Assembly (NCBI GenBank): GCA_023957995.1
Contig: JAMLGK010000009.1
Span: 62,001-126,000, forward strand
DNA from: Microthrixaceae bacterium
GTDB lineage: Bacteria > Actinomycetota > Acidimicrobiia > Acidimicrobiales > Microtrichaceae
Length of the DNA: 64,000 nucleotides
Reading direction: 5' to 3'
Below are positions 43,546 through 54,510 of the stretch, piece after piece (the first letter of the stretch is position 1; each line of letters starts with the position of its first letter). Both the position numbers and the translations under genes were made by a program. Under the pieces are notes generated by a model, which ran no database searches, was not told the DNA's origin, and saw nothing but the letters and a program-made list of their open reading frames with translations.

Positions 43546-43625
43546 AACGACACACGAAGCCGACCATCGGGGCGTTGCACGGGCGGAGCGCGGTGCGAGA
43601 CTTCGGGACGGCGCGCGCACGCGGG

Positions 43626-43631
43626 TAGGTT
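43626..43631 (+). promoter_or_regulatory. Candidate -10 box (TAGGTT) for the ClC gene
   Basis: TAGGTT ends 6 nt before the GTG at 43638; no ribosome site is seen between them. Confidence 0.5.
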
Positions 43632-43637
43632 CGCCTC

Positions 43638-44924
43638 GTGACGCTTCCGCAGTGGTGGTACGACGAGCTTCGTAGCCTCGCCGAGCGTTCGCGCCAGGTC
43701 GTTCTGCTCGCAGCGCTCACCGGTGCGGTGACCGGCCTAGCCGTGGCCTTCTACGAGTGGCTGCTCGTCGAGGTGCTGATCGAGACCGTGCTGTCGGCTC
43801 CGATCTGGGCGCAGGCCCTGATCCCCGCGGTCGGCCTCGCGCTCGCCGCGGTGATCCTGCGCTATGTGGGTCCGAACGCCACCCCGGCCACCTCTGACGA
43901 GTACATCAAGAGCTTCCACGACCCCGGTTACAGCCTGCCGTTGCGCCGAGGGGTTGCACGGGTGCTCGCCTCGATCTCCACCCTCGGGTCGGGCGGGGCG
44001 CTCGGGCTCGAAGGACCCTCGATATACATGGGTGCGACCATCGGTTCGCTCATCCACAACCGACTGCCCCCCAAGTTCCGCGGAAACAAGCGCACCCTGC
44101 TGGTCGCCGGTGCGGCTGCGGGGATCGCTGCCATCTTCAAGGCACCGGCAACGGGCGCGGTGTTCGCCCTCGAGTCGCCGTTCCGCGACGACCTGGGACG
44201 TCGGTCGCTGTTGCCGGCGCTCGTGGCAGCCGTGACCGGTTACCTGGTGTTCGTCACGATCGAGGACACGACGCCGCTGCTGGCCATCGAGGGCGTGCGG
44301 GGCTTCGAGGGGAAGAACCTCGCTGCGGCGGCCGCGGTCGGTGTGCTCGCCGGGGTGGGTGCCCGCGGCTTCTCCGCCGCAATCCGCTTCGCGAAGAAGT
44401 ACGCCGCGGAGACCAACCCCGCCCTGAGGGTGCTGGTGGCGTCGAGCCTCATGATCGCCTCGTTCGCGGTGGTTCGGCCGCTCACCGGCGAGAGCCTCAC
44501 CCTCGAGAACGGTCTCGGGGTCATCCGATGGGCGCTGGATCCCAACCTGGCGGTCTGGTTGCTGGTGGTGGTGTTCGGTCTGCGCATGATCGCCACAACC
44601 GCCTCGGTGGCCGGTGGCGGGGTGGGTGGACTGTTCATTCCGTTGGTGGTTGCGGGAGCGCTGCTGGGTCGTGCGGTGGGTGGCGTGGTCAACTCGCCCC
44701 AGGAGTCCCTCTATGTCGTGGTGGGGATCGCGGCGTTCCTCTCCGCTGGTTACCGGGTTCCGCTCGCTGCGATCATGTTCGTTGCCGAGACGACGGGTCG
44801 CCCGTCCTTCGTGGTTCCCGGGGTCATCGCGGCCGTGGCCGCGGAACTCGCCGCCGGGCAGAGTTCGATCACCGCCTACCAGCGGGCTCCCGACTACCTC
44901 GGCACGACGTCACCGGACCGCTGA
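43638..44924 (+). CDS. ClC-family chloride channel/transporter
   Basis: 428 residues, about ten to twelve membrane helices. The segment GSGGALGLEGPSIYMG (about 118-133) corresponds to the ClC selectivity region with its conserved Glu-Gly-Pro, and GGGVGGLFIPLVVAGA is the second conserved segment. The Glu in the LEGP position is the gating glutamate used for Cl-/H+ exchange. No CBS domains follow. The stop codon is directly followed by a tandem repeat array. Confidence 0.93.
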   Translation: MTLPQWWYDELRSLAERSRQVVLLAALTGAVTGLAVAFYEWLLVEVLIETVLSAPIWAQALIPAVGLALAAVILRYVGPNATPATSDEYIKSFHDPGYSLPLRRGVARVLASISTLGSGGALGLEGPSIYMGATIGSLIHNRLPPKFRGNKRTLLVAGAAAGIAAIFKAPATGAVFALESPFRDDLGRRSLLPALVAAVTGYLVFVTIEDTTPLLAIEGVRGFEGKNLAAAAAVGVLAGVGARGFSAAIRFAKKYAAETNPALRVLVASSLMIASFAVVRPLTGESLTLENGLGVIRWALDPNLAVWLLVVVFGLRMIATTASVAGGGVGGLFIPLVVAGALLGRAVGGVVNSPQESLYVVVGIAAFLSAGYRVPLAAIMFVAETTGRPSFVVPGVIAAVAAELAAGQSSITAYQRAPDYLGTTSPDR

Positions 44925-44988
44925 GACAGTGCTGCCTTTGGACAGTGCTGCCTTTGGACAGTGCTTCCCTTGGACAGTGCTGCCCGGG
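44925..44988. repeat. 16-bp tandem repeat, four units, directly after the ClC stop
   Basis: Copies of GACAGTGCTGCCTTTG; the third has two changes and the fourth diverges in its last half. It begins on the base after the TGA and fills the gap to the convergent enoyl-CoA hydratase gene, whose stop starts at its end. Confidence 0.93.
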
Positions 44989-44989
44989 T

Positions 44990-45826
44990 TCAGGGTCCAC
45001 CGGTCGGCGAGGGGGGCTGCGACCACCGTGGACCGCGTCGTTCGGTGAAGGCCCTCAGACCCTCGGCGTAGTCGGGTTGGCGCATCATCGACTCCAGCAG
45101 GTGTTGGGCCGAGTTGACCGCGGCGGCCGGATCGTCGTGGAGCAGGTCCAACGACAACTGACGTTTCGTGGTCGCCAGCGAGGCCGGCGAGACGGTGCGG
45201 ACCATCTCCTCGGCGTAGGAGCGCGCCGCGGCAAGCACCTGCTGCGCGTCGGATACGACGGAGTTCGCCAGGCCCATGTGCCCGGCCTCATCGCCGAGGA
45301 ACACCCTGGAGGACAGCAGGAGGTCGTTGGCGTTGGTCCGGCCGACCAACCGGGGGAGCAGCCACGAGAGCCCGTATTCGGGCGGAAGGTTGAGTCGGCC
45401 GTGGGCGGTGGTGAGCTTCGCGCCGGACCAGATGAACCTGAGGTCACACCAACACGCCAGCACCAGCCCCACCCCGGCAGCCGGACCGTTCACAGCAGCG
45501 ATCACGACCGTGTCGAGTCCCAGCATCCAGGCGAAGTCGGCCTCGAACGAAGGGTCCACGCCGTATCCGGGCTCTGCGAGCTCCGGTGCGGTTCCCGGGT
45601 CGTAGCCGCCGCGCTCTGCGTGTCCTGCCAGGGCGGTCATGTCGGCTCCCGAACAGAACCCGCGTCCTGCGCCGGTGATGATCACCACCCGTACGCCGTC
45701 GTCGTTCTCCGCGCGCTCCATGACCCAGCGCAACTCGGTGTGCATCCGTCCCGTCCACGCGTTCAGTGAGCCTGGACGGTCCAGGGTGAGCACCGCTACT
45801 CCGGTGGGTTCCACGTCGAATCTCAT
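44990..45826 (-). CDS. Enoyl-CoA hydratase/isomerase family protein
   Basis: 278 residues, crotonase fold with oxyanion segments GAGRGFCSGADMTAL and AAVNGPAAGVGLVLA. The Glu at the second catalytic position may be within LNLPPEYG. It would act on a 2-enoyl-CoA in acyl-CoA degradation. Start taken at the ATG at 45826, which matches the usual N terminus; a GTG at 45841 adds five residues. It lies divergent from menB with about 100 bp between. Confidence 0.87.
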   Translation of the reverse strand: MRFDVEPTGVAVLTLDRPGSLNAWTGRMHTELRWVMERAENDDGVRVVIITGAGRGFCSGADMTALAGHAERGGYDPGTAPELAEPGYGVDPSFEADFAWMLGLDTVVIAAVNGPAAGVGLVLACWCDLRFIWSGAKLTTAHGRLNLPPEYGLSWLLPRLVGRTNANDLLLSSRVFLGDEAGHMGLANSVVSDAQQVLAAARSYAEEMVRTVSPASLATTKRQLSLDLLHDDPAAAVNSAQHLLESMMRQPDYAEGLRAFTERRGPRWSQPPSPTGGP

Positions 45827-45928
45827 CGTCTTGAGTTCCACGGGTCGAAGCCTCGCAGCCCGGGACGCTTCGTGTCCGGATGTGGGTACGGTCGCCGGTG
45901 GTCCGCGGCGTTCCTAGACTCCGCGGCC

Positions 45929-46852
45929 ATGGCAGTCTCGGAGATCTTCGACGAATCGGCGTGGCGACAGGTGGAGGGTTTCGACCTGGCCGACATCACG
46001 TACCACCGAGCGGTGGACTGCGGCGTGGTGAGAGTGGCCTTCGACCGACCCGAGGTGCGCAACGCGTTCCGTCCCTCGACGGTCGACGAGCTCTACCGGG
46101 TGCTCGACCACGCACGCCAGAGTCCCGACGTGGGATGTGTACTGCTCACCGGCAACGGTCCCTCGGAACGCGATGGTGGCTGGGCCTTCTGTTCGGGCGG
46201 CGATCAGAGGATCCGCGGCCGCGACGGCTACCGCTACACCGACCACGACGATTCGGGCCGGCCGGTGGATGACGCCGCGGCCATAGACCCCGCCCGCACC
46301 GGACGGCTGCACATCCTCGAGGTCCAACGGTTGATCCGCACCATGCCCAAGGTCGTGATCGCAGTGGTCCCGGGTTGGGCGGCCGGAGGTGGCCACAGCC
46401 TGCACGTGGTGGCCGACCTGACCCTCGCCAGCGAGGAACACGCGCGGTTCAAGCAGACCGACGCCGACGTGGCCAGCTTCGACGGTGGGTTCGGCTCGGC
46501 CTACCTGGCCCGACAGGTGGGGCAGAAGTTCGCCCGGGAGATCTTCTTCCTCGGCGACGAGTACTCAGCCGCGGATGCACACCGCATGGGAATGGTCAAC
46601 GCGGTCGTTCCCCACGCACAGCTGGAGGACGTTGCCCTGGAGTGGGGCCGCAAGGTTCTCTCCAAGAGCCCGACCGCGCAGAGGATGCTGAAGTTCGCGT
46701 TCAACCTCGTGGATGACGGACTGGTCGGCCAGCAGGTGTTCGCCGGCGAGGCGACCCGACTCGCCTACATGACCGACGAGGCCGCCGAGGGCCGCGACTC
46801 GTTCCTCGAGAAGCGCGAGCCCGACTGGGGCGCGTTCCCCTGGCACTTCTGA
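45929..46852 (+). CDS. menB: 1,4-dihydroxy-2-naphthoyl-CoA synthase MenB
   Basis: 307 residues. The segment GWAFCSGGDQRIRGRDGY is typical of MenB rather than general crotonases, as are VPGWAAGGGHSLHVVADLTLAS and the long C terminus ending in PDWGAFPWHF. It closes the second ring of the menaquinone headgroup from o-succinylbenzoyl-CoA. Other men genes are not in this window. The ATG at 45929 is preceded by a TAGACT box 8 nt upstream. Respiration with menaquinone fits an actinobacterium. Confidence 0.93.
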   Translation: MAVSEIFDESAWRQVEGFDLADITYHRAVDCGVVRVAFDRPEVRNAFRPSTVDELYRVLDHARQSPDVGCVLLTGNGPSERDGGWAFCSGGDQRIRGRDGYRYTDHDDSGRPVDDAAAIDPARTGRLHILEVQRLIRTMPKVVIAVVPGWAAGGGHSLHVVADLTLASEEHARFKQTDADVASFDGGFGSAYLARQVGQKFAREIFFLGDEYSAADAHRMGMVNAVVPHAQLEDVALEWGRKVLSKSPTAQRMLKFAFNLVDDGLVGQQVFAGEATRLAYMTDEAAEGRDSFLEKREPDWGAFPWHF

Positions 46853-46877
46853 GCCGGGCCGGCCGGTCCAGGTCAGA

Positions 46878-47204
46878 TCAGGCGGCCAACTCCATACGGC
46901 GGGCCTTGCGGACACGGCGCATGACCGGGAACCCCCACAACAGCGCGGCCCGGGCCCATTTCCCCGGACGGTCGAGCCCGGCCTTGCGTGCCGAACGCCA
47001 GACGATCAGTGATTCGACCAGGTGGAGCCCGAACAGGCCGACGGTGGTGGCTCGGACGGTGTCGCGGTCAACCGCTCCGCCGGTGGCCTCGTCGAGGGCT
47101 TCCCAGGCGTTGTCGTCGACACTCACGGCGACCATGGAGCCCACGCCCCCGAGCACGAACATGCGCCAGAGGATGTTTGGGCGGGGCTTGACGGGTGTCT
47201 TCAT
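46878..47204 (-). CDS. Small membrane-associated protein of unknown function
   Basis: 108 residues with two hydrophobic stretches (about 12-28, FVLGGVGSMVAVSV, and about 53-68, VGLFGLHLVESLIVW) and a basic C terminus (RRVRKARRMELA). I recognise no family. A GGGAG-type ribosome site precedes the ATG. Convergent with menB (25 bp) and divergent from the glycine-rich lipoprotein gene. Confidence 0.7.
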   Translation of the reverse strand: MKTPVKPRPNILWRMFVLGGVGSMVAVSVDDNAWEALDEATGGAVDRDTVRATTVGLFGLHLVESLIVWRSARKAGLDRPGKWARAALLWGFPVMRRVRKARRMELAA

Positions 47205-47384
47205 CGGATTCGGCTCCCAGGGTGTGATCGGGTAGGGGAAGTGACCCTATATCGCCACGGGAGACACGGCAGAGCAGTTGGTCCTTGACCCGGAGGCCGA
47301 CGTGGATGATTGTGGAGGAGTCGCGCAATGGCGATGCGGCACGCCCCGAACGTGGGCGTTGGAGATGTCTGAGGGAGAAAACCG

Positions 47385-49043
<1,659 letters not shown>

Positions 49044-49064
49044 GTTCCACGCTCAGATCGTCCG

Positions 49065-49103
49065 CTGACGGCGGGGCCCTCGGGCCCCGCCGTCAGGGCT
49101 TTT
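49065..49103 (+). terminator. Strong rho-independent-type terminator
   Basis: A perfect 15-bp inverted repeat (arms 49065-49079 and 49082-49096) with a TC loop inside a CCCTCGGG cap, followed by GGCTTTTGG. It stops the lipoprotein transcript and, read from the other side, could also end the minus-strand glycosyltransferase operon. Confidence 0.92.
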
Positions 49104-49125
49104 GGGCACGGGGCTTCTCGGGCAA

Positions 49126-50526
49126 CTACCAAGCGGGGCGGAGCTTCCACTGGAGCAGAACGGTCAGCCCCATGGTCACCACGGCCCAGAACCGGCGGTT
49201 CCGGGTCGTGCGTATCGAAGCTGTTGCCACCAACACCCACGGGACAGCGGGCAGCCAGATCCGCTCGACCTCCCCCTTGGACATGGCGGAGAGGTCTGCC
49301 AGCGCCACACCCGCCAGCGCGGAGCCCGAGAGCCACCAGAGCCTGCGGTCGCGCAGCGTGGACAGGCCGGCCACAGCGGCGGGTCCGATCGCAACCGAGA
49401 ACGCGGCGAGGTTGGAGAAGGCGAAGAACCACTGCGGACGTTCGCTGGCCACACCGGCGTAGTACTGCTCGCGCAGAGCGCTGTAACCGTCGAGCCAGTT
49501 GTAGCCCATGGCGCTCAGCAGTGCCGGAGCGACCAGGGCGCCGAGCGCTATCGGTGCGACCGTCCGGAACCGTCCCCGAAGCAGCATCAGGACACTTATC
49601 GCGCCCAGCGGTGCCAGCAGCACCACCGAGCCGAAGCTGAGGGTCACTGCGACTCCGGCCAGTAGTCCTGCAGCGGAGGACATCACGACCGGTGTGGATA
49701 CCCGCGGGTTCGTCCCCGTCGCGGAGTCGGGTCCGTCGCCTCCTTCGAGAGTCATGCACGCAAGCGCCACCGACCATGCGATCGTCGCCATCACCAGGGC
49801 ATCGGCAGAGGTGCCTATCCAGATCACTGCAGGCGCCAGGCCCACGAACAGTGCCGCCCGGCGGGCGGCTGCTTCGTCGGCCAGCGCACGAATCGCCAGC
49901 AGGGTTGCAGGCGCGGCGCTGGCAGCGATCACGAGGAGCCCCAGCGCGAAGAGGGTGTCGGTTCTCAGCAGGCGGTCCAGTCCCCAGAAAGCGAGCACCG
50001 CTCCCGGTGGGTGGCCGCGGACATGGGTTGGATACGACGAGATGTTCTCCAGGAACCCCGAGACGAAACCGCGCGGGCTCTCCAACTCGCGGGCGAACAC
50101 CAGGTACTCGTGGGTCGGGTCGAGAAGGGGCCTTGCCAGCGATGGAGGATCGCTCGTGAGGGCCAACGCGCAGGTCCACGCGAGGGACCACGCCCATGCG
50201 CCCACCAACACCGATCCGAAACGGAGGCGTCTGACCGAACCCGCCCACCAGGAGGGAACGCTCACGAGGATGACCCCCACCGCGAGGAGTGCCGGCGCGA
50301 AGAGGAAGGGCCACTGCGCGGTCGTGAACCCCGTCCTCCACGTGCCCTTGAACGGCGGTGCGTCGAGATAGATGGCCACACCGGTGGCGTTGAGGTGCGC
50401 TCCCCAGATGCCGACGACCCAGGTGAACACCGCAACGGCCACCACCGACAGCAGCTGGATCCGAGGGATGCCGAAGGTGCTGCGCAACGGTGCCAGCGGC
50501 TCGGCCGGCGTGTCGGGTGTGGTCAT
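49126..50526 (-). CDS. Polytopic membrane glycosyltransferase-like protein
   Basis: 466 residues with about eleven to twelve membrane helices separated by short loops. An early loop with ESPRGFVSGFLENISSYPTHVRGHPPG has the acidic/His pattern of polyprenyl-phosphate-dependent (GT-C/DUF2029-like) sugar transferases. It would move a sugar from a lipid carrier on the outer face of the membrane. Its ATG overlaps the stop of the upstream epimerase gene by 4 nt. Part of the surface-glycan-like cluster. The exact family could not be fixed by eye. Confidence 0.7.
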   Translation of the reverse strand: MTTPDTPAEPLAPLRSTFGIPRIQLLSVVAVAVFTWVVGIWGAHLNATGVAIYLDAPPFKGTWRTGFTTAQWPFLFAPALLAVGVILVSVPSWWAGSVRRLRFGSVLVGAWAWSLAWTCALALTSDPPSLARPLLDPTHEYLVFARELESPRGFVSGFLENISSYPTHVRGHPPGAVLAFWGLDRLLRTDTLFALGLLVIAASAAPATLLAIRALADEAAARRAALFVGLAPAVIWIGTSADALVMATIAWSVALACMTLEGGDGPDSATGTNPRVSTPVVMSSAAGLLAGVAVTLSFGSVVLLAPLGAISVLMLLRGRFRTVAPIALGALVAPALLSAMGYNWLDGYSALREQYYAGVASERPQWFFAFSNLAAFSVAIGPAAVAGLSTLRDRRLWWLSGSALAGVALADLSAMSKGEVERIWLPAVPWVLVATASIRTTRNRRFWAVVTMGLTVLLQWKLRPAW

Positions 50527-51599
50527 CGCCCGGGGGGATCCCGCAGGGGATCGGTGGCGAAGGAAGCGAGCCCTTCGGCCGGCCCGACAGCCGCGGTGAA
50601 CCCGATGGCACTGCGGGCGCGAGCGGGGTCGGCCACCACGTGGCGGACGTCGCCGAGGCGGTATCCACCGACGACCTCCGGGTCGAGGTGCTCGGCCCGG
50701 TCCGACTGGGAAGCGGCGGCGCGCGAGAGGATCGTGGCCGCCTCCAGCAGCGTTGTGGGGCTGCCCGAGGCGACGTTCAGAGCGCCGTGGTGGGGAGCGT
50801 CGGTGGTCAGTGCGAGAACGTTCGCCCGCGCCACGTCGCTCACGTGTACGAAATCGCGGCGCTGGGCGCCGTCCTCGAAGACCTTCGGTCGCTCTCCCGC
50901 CGCCAGGCTGCTCGCGAAGATCGACATCACCCCCGCATACGGGGTGTCCCGTGGCATGCGTGGTCCGTACACGTTGTGGTAGCGCAGCGACGTGACCGTC
51001 GCGCCGCTCTCGCGTGCCCACGCCTCGGCGAGGTGCTCCTGGTGGAGCTTCGTCGCGGCGTAGACGTTGCGTGGATCCAGTGGTGCGTCCTCGGGTACCA
51101 GCACCGGTTCGAGCGCGGCGGAGCAATGGTCGCAGAGTGGTTCGTACTCTCCGCGCTCGAGGTTCTCCGGTGTTCTCGGACCGGGTCGCACGATGCCGTG
51201 CAGAGGACACTCGTAGCGGCCCTCGCCGTACACGACCATCGATGAGGCAAGCACGAGGCGACCCGCGAAGCCGTTCGCGAACATGGCGCTGAGCATGTTG
51301 GCGGTGCCCTGGTCGTTGTTGGACACGTACTCGGGAGCATCCGCGAAGTCGACACCCAGTCCGACCTTCGCCGCCTGGTGGCACACGGCGTCGGTGCCGG
51401 GCAGGATCCGATTCCACAGCTCGGGGTCGCGGACGTCCTCCCAATGCCATCGGGCGTGTTCGGACAGCCAGGCCGGCCTACCCGCGTGGGCCCCCGGGTC
51501 GAGGTTGTCCACGGCCACCACCTCGTGGTCCCGGGCCACCAGCTGGTCGACGATGTGCGATCCGATGAATCCGGCGGCACCGGTGACTATCACCTTCAC
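50523..51599 (-). CDS. NAD-dependent sugar epimerase/dehydratase with Cys/His insert
   Basis: 358 residues, extended SDR fold with GAAGFIG (residues 7-13), SSMVVYGEG and the catalytic YAATK. Between the last two lies an insert of about 45 residues with CPLH and CDHC, a CxxH...CxxC set able to hold zinc. It probably converts an NDP-sugar to its epimer for the glycosyltransferases around it. The GTG at 51599 has a GAGAGGG ribosome site upstream. The stop overlaps the next gene by 4 nt. Confidence 0.88.
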   Translation of the reverse strand: MKVIVTGAAGFIGSHIVDQLVARDHEVVAVDNLDPGAHAGRPAWLSEHARWHWEDVRDPELWNRILPGTDAVCHQAAKVGLGVDFADAPEYVSNNDQGTANMLSAMFANGFAGRLVLASSMVVYGEGRYECPLHGIVRPGPRTPENLERGEYEPLCDHCSAALEPVLVPEDAPLDPRNVYAATKLHQEHLAEAWARESGATVTSLRYHNVYGPRMPRDTPYAGVMSIFASSLAAGERPKVFEDGAQRRDFVHVSDVARANVLALTTDAPHHGALNVASGSPTTLLEAATILSRAAASQSDRAEHLDPEVVGGYRLGDVRHVVADPARARSAIGFTAAVGPAEGLASFATDPLRDPPGR

Positions 51600-51739
51600 C
51601 GGCACAACCCTCTCATCCGGCACTGCGCCGTACCCGGATCCATCCCGGTCGCACGCCCGGGGTTCCCCCCGGGTGGATCCGTGCCCCTGGACGAACCTGT
51701 GGAAGGGGTGCCCAATGCCGGGGCTGGCAACATGTTGGC

Positions 51740-52477
51740 GTGAGCCCCCTGACCCCCGCCGGCACGAGCCCGACCCCGACCGCGGTGGACGTCGTGCTGC
51801 CGTGTCTCGACGAGGTGGAGGCGATCGCGACGGTCCTGTCCGCGATGCCCTCCGGCTACAGGCCGATCGTGGTCGACAACGGCTCCACCGACGCGACCGC
51901 GCTGGTGGCCGCCGAGATGGGCGCCGAGGTCGTGCGCGAGCCGAAGCGGGGTTTCGGCGCGGCCTGCTGGGCAGGGTTGGGTGCCGCAACCGCGCCCGTG
52001 GTGTGTTTCATGGACGCCGATGCCAGCTTCGATCCCCGCCAACTCCCGAGGGTGGCCGATCCCGTGATCGCCGGATCGGCGGATCTCGTCCTCGGAGCCC
52101 GGAGCGCCGATCGGGGGGCCTGGCCGGCCCACGCCCGCCTGGCGAACCGCTTCATCGCCGCCGAGCTGCGCCGCCGCACCGGTGTGGAACTGTCGGATCT
52201 CGGCCCGATGCGCGCTGCACGGACCGACCAGCTCAGGGCCCTGGGTCTCCGTGATCGTCGATCCGGCTGGCCATTGGAGATGGTGTTGGCGGCCTCGCGT
52301 GCGGGATGGCGGATCACCGAGGTGGTCGTCGACTACCGGCCCCGGGTCGGAACCTCCAAGGTCACCGGCACCATCAGGGGCACGGTCGGAGCGATCGGTG
52401 ACATGGGCCGGCTGCTCATGCCGGACCAGCCGGCGGCTCACCGAGGTCCTGCCGATGGGTCGTCCCCGTCCGAGTGA
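51740..52477 (+). CDS. Family 2 glycosyltransferase, dolichyl-phosphate-sugar-synthase-like
   Basis: 245 residues. GT-A fold with VVLPCLDE, IVVDNGSTD and the metal site MDADASF. No membrane helices follow, so it is the soluble type that transfers a sugar to polyprenyl phosphate or a similar acceptor. A CAACAT sequence 6 nt before the GTG may be a weak -10. Its last 40 nt overlap the end of the histidine kinase gene on the other strand. It could supply the lipid-linked sugar used by the polytopic enzyme at 49.1 kb. Confidence 0.88.
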   Translation: MSPLTPAGTSPTPTAVDVVLPCLDEVEAIATVLSAMPSGYRPIVVDNGSTDATALVAAEMGAEVVREPKRGFGAACWAGLGAATAPVVCFMDADASFDPRQLPRVADPVIAGSADLVLGARSADRGAWPAHARLANRFIAAELRRRTGVELSDLGPMRAARTDQLRALGLRDRRSGWPLEMVLAASRAGWRITEVVVDYRPRVGTSKVTGTIRGTVGAIGDMGRLLMPDQPAAHRGPADGSSPSE

Positions 52478-53751
52478 GGATCAGCAGTGGGGAGCTGCAC
52501 CGAGAAACAGCATCCGCCCGCGTGGTTGGACACCGCAATCGATCCGTCCTGCGCCTCGGTCAGCTCCCGCGCGACGGCAAGTCCCAGGCCGCCGCCACCG
52601 CCATCGCGACGCCTGGCGTTGTCGCCGCGGAAGGCCACGTCGAACACCCGCTCCAGGTCTGGTGCCGGGATGCCGCCGCACTGGTCGATCACCGAGACCT
52701 CCACCGCATTGGCCACCTCTGACACCTCGATCGAGACCACGCCTCCCTCGGGCGTGTGACGGATCGCGTTGTCGAGCAGGTTCCGCAACACCCGCACGGT
52801 CTCGGCCTGCGATACGAACAACTCCCCCATGGAATCGGTGTGCTCCGTCGGCGGCAGCTGCAGCTCGACCCCGTCGGCTTCGGCGACCAGGGCGACGCCG
52901 TGGGCCGACACGCGCAGGATCTCACCCACGCTCACGCGACTGGATCGGAACTCCACCAGTCCGGATGCAACTTTCGAGAGTTCGAACAGGTCGTCCACCA
53001 GGGCGGCCAGTCGTTCGGTCTCCTCGCCGATCGAATGCAGGTACCGGTGCACCTCGGCAGGATCCGAGACCACGCCGTCCTCGATCGCCTCTGCCATCGC
53101 CCTGATCGCTGCGAGCGGGCTCCGCAGGTCGTGGGAGATCCAGGCCACCAGTTCGCTGCGGGAGCGCTCGAGGGCCAGCTCCCTGTCGTGGGCCTCCGCC
53201 AGACGGTCTGCCATCGATACGAGATCGCCCCCGAGCCTGTCCAGCTCTCGGATCCGCAAGGCGGGTACCTCCGCGCTCTCCCCGGCGGCGAGTCGTTCCG
53301 AGAGCCTCGTGAGACGGTGCACATCGTCGTCGACCTTCGTCCCGAGGCGCCATGCGACGGTGAGGCCGGCGCCGGTCGCCGTCGCCACGATCACCCCGAG
53401 AGCAGTCAGGTCGTGAGAGGAGATGAACATCGCGCGCGCTCCGGCGAGCACTCCGACGATCGTGGCACTCACCGATGCGAGTGCGACCGCCGCGGCCTGG
53501 GTGCCAACGGTGGTGCGTGGGCGCGAGGCCGTGATCAGCAGGACCACCGCCACAGCCACCGCTGCACCGCCGAGGGCGGTGGCCACCAGGACCACGGTGT
53601 CCGACGCCGGTGCGTTGCCGAACGATGCCACCGCCACCGCCACGACCATTCCGGCGGTCAGGATCAGTCCGGGAATGACCCAGTGCGCCAGCAGCCTGGG
53701 TTCGCTGCGGTCCGACTCGGTCGGGCCGGGGGAGTCGGGTCGTGGATTCAA
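52438..53751 (-). CDS. Sensor histidine kinase
   Basis: 437 residues from a TTG that overlaps the response-regulator stop by 4 nt (TTGA). Four hydrophobic helices (about 20-150) without a large extracellular loop are followed by a HAMP-like linker, the H box with phospho-accepting His (WISHDLRSPLAAIRA), N box LRNLLDNAIRHTP, and G boxes DQCGGIP and GGGGLGLA. The sensor part seems to work within the membrane. It phosphorylates the regulator encoded just upstream. The 3' end runs 40 nt into the convergent glycosyltransferase gene. Confidence 0.92.
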   Translation of the reverse strand: MNPRPDSPGPTESDRSEPRLLAHWVIPGLILTAGMVVAVAVASFGNAPASDTVVLVATALGGAAVAVAVVLLITASRPRTTVGTQAAAVALASVSATIVGVLAGARAMFISSHDLTALGVIVATATGAGLTVAWRLGTKVDDDVHRLTRLSERLAAGESAEVPALRIRELDRLGGDLVSMADRLAEAHDRELALERSRSELVAWISHDLRSPLAAIRAMAEAIEDGVVSDPAEVHRYLHSIGEETERLAALVDDLFELSKVASGLVEFRSSRVSVGEILRVSAHGVALVAEADGVELQLPPTEHTDSMGELFVSQAETVRVLRNLLDNAIRHTPEGGVVSIEVSEVANAVEVSVIDQCGGIPAPDLERVFDVAFRGDNARRRDGGGGGLGLAVARELTEAQDGSIAVSNHAGGCCFSVQLPTADPHSDGDDPSAGPR

Positions 53752-54461
53752 GACTCGAACCTGTATCCGCCCGCGACAGTGACCAGGTGCACCGGGTCGG
53801 ACGGGTCGGGCTCGATCTTGGTCCGCAGTCGTCGCACGTGGACCGTGACGGTCGCGGTGTCGCCGTAGGTCCAACCCCACACCGCCGCCATGAGCTCCTT
53901 GCGGCTGAAGGCGGTTCGTGGGTTGCGCATCAGGTGTGCGAGCAGGTCGAACTCCTTGGCCGTGAGGTGCAGCGCGGCGCCGTCACGGGTCACCTCCCGG
54001 GAATGGAGGTCCACCGCGATCCGACCGGCCCGCAGTTCGGTGCGCGTCCCGTCGCCGCCGGTTCCGCGCTCGGCCAGCGGTCCCGAGGAGCGGCGGAGCA
54101 CGGCGGATACCCGTGCGGCGAGCTCGCGCGGTGAGAACGGCTTGGTCACGTAGTCATCCGCACCCAGTTCCAACCCCAGCACCCGGTCGTCCTCGGCTGC
54201 CCGAGCGGTCAGCATCACCACCGGGATCGGAGTGCTGTTGCGCAGCCGCCTGCACACCTCGTAGCCATCCATCCCCGGCAACATGATGTCGAGGACCACC
54301 AGATCCGGTTGCCAACTGAGAGCGGTGTCGAGCCCGGCTTCTCCGGAGACCTCGATGGAGACCTCGTATCCGTCACGCTCCAGGTACTTCTCGACCACCT
54401 CTGCGAGCGTGGGGTCGTCCTCGACCACGAGTACCCGCTTGATGGAGGTCGTGGTGTTCAT
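53748..54461 (-). CDS. OmpR/PhoB-family response regulator
   Basis: 237 residues: receiver domain with acidic pocket Glu14/Asp15/Asp16, phospho-accepting Asp58 (VVLDIMLPG) and Lys in VTKPFSP, then a winged-helix DNA-binding domain ending VTVHVRRLRTKIEP...GYRFES. A longer frame upstream is antisense noise. Its ATG has a TAGCAT box 7 nt before it and no ribosome site. Divergent from the molybdo-oxidoreductase operon, which is the most likely target. Confidence 0.95.
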   Translation of the reverse strand: MNTTTSIKRVLVVEDDPTLAEVVEKYLERDGYEVSIEVSGEAGLDTALSWQPDLVVLDIMLPGMDGYEVCRRLRNSTPIPVVMLTARAAEDDRVLGLELGADDYVTKPFSPRELAARVSAVLRRSSGPLAERGTGGDGTRTELRAGRIAVDLHSREVTRDGAALHLTAKEFDLLAHLMRNPRTAFSRKELMAAVWGWTYGDTATVTVHVRRLRTKIEPDPSDPVHLVTVAGGYRFES

Positions 54462-54468
54462 CTGGCCG

Positions 54469-54474
54469 ATGCTA
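54469..54474 (-). promoter_or_regulatory. Candidate -10 box (TAGCAT) for the two-component operon
   Basis: Minus-strand TAGCAT ends 7 nt before the regulator ATG. Confidence 0.5.
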
Positions 54475-54510
54475 GGTGTGGCGGCATCACCCCGGTCGTG
54501 CGCCCGGCGT

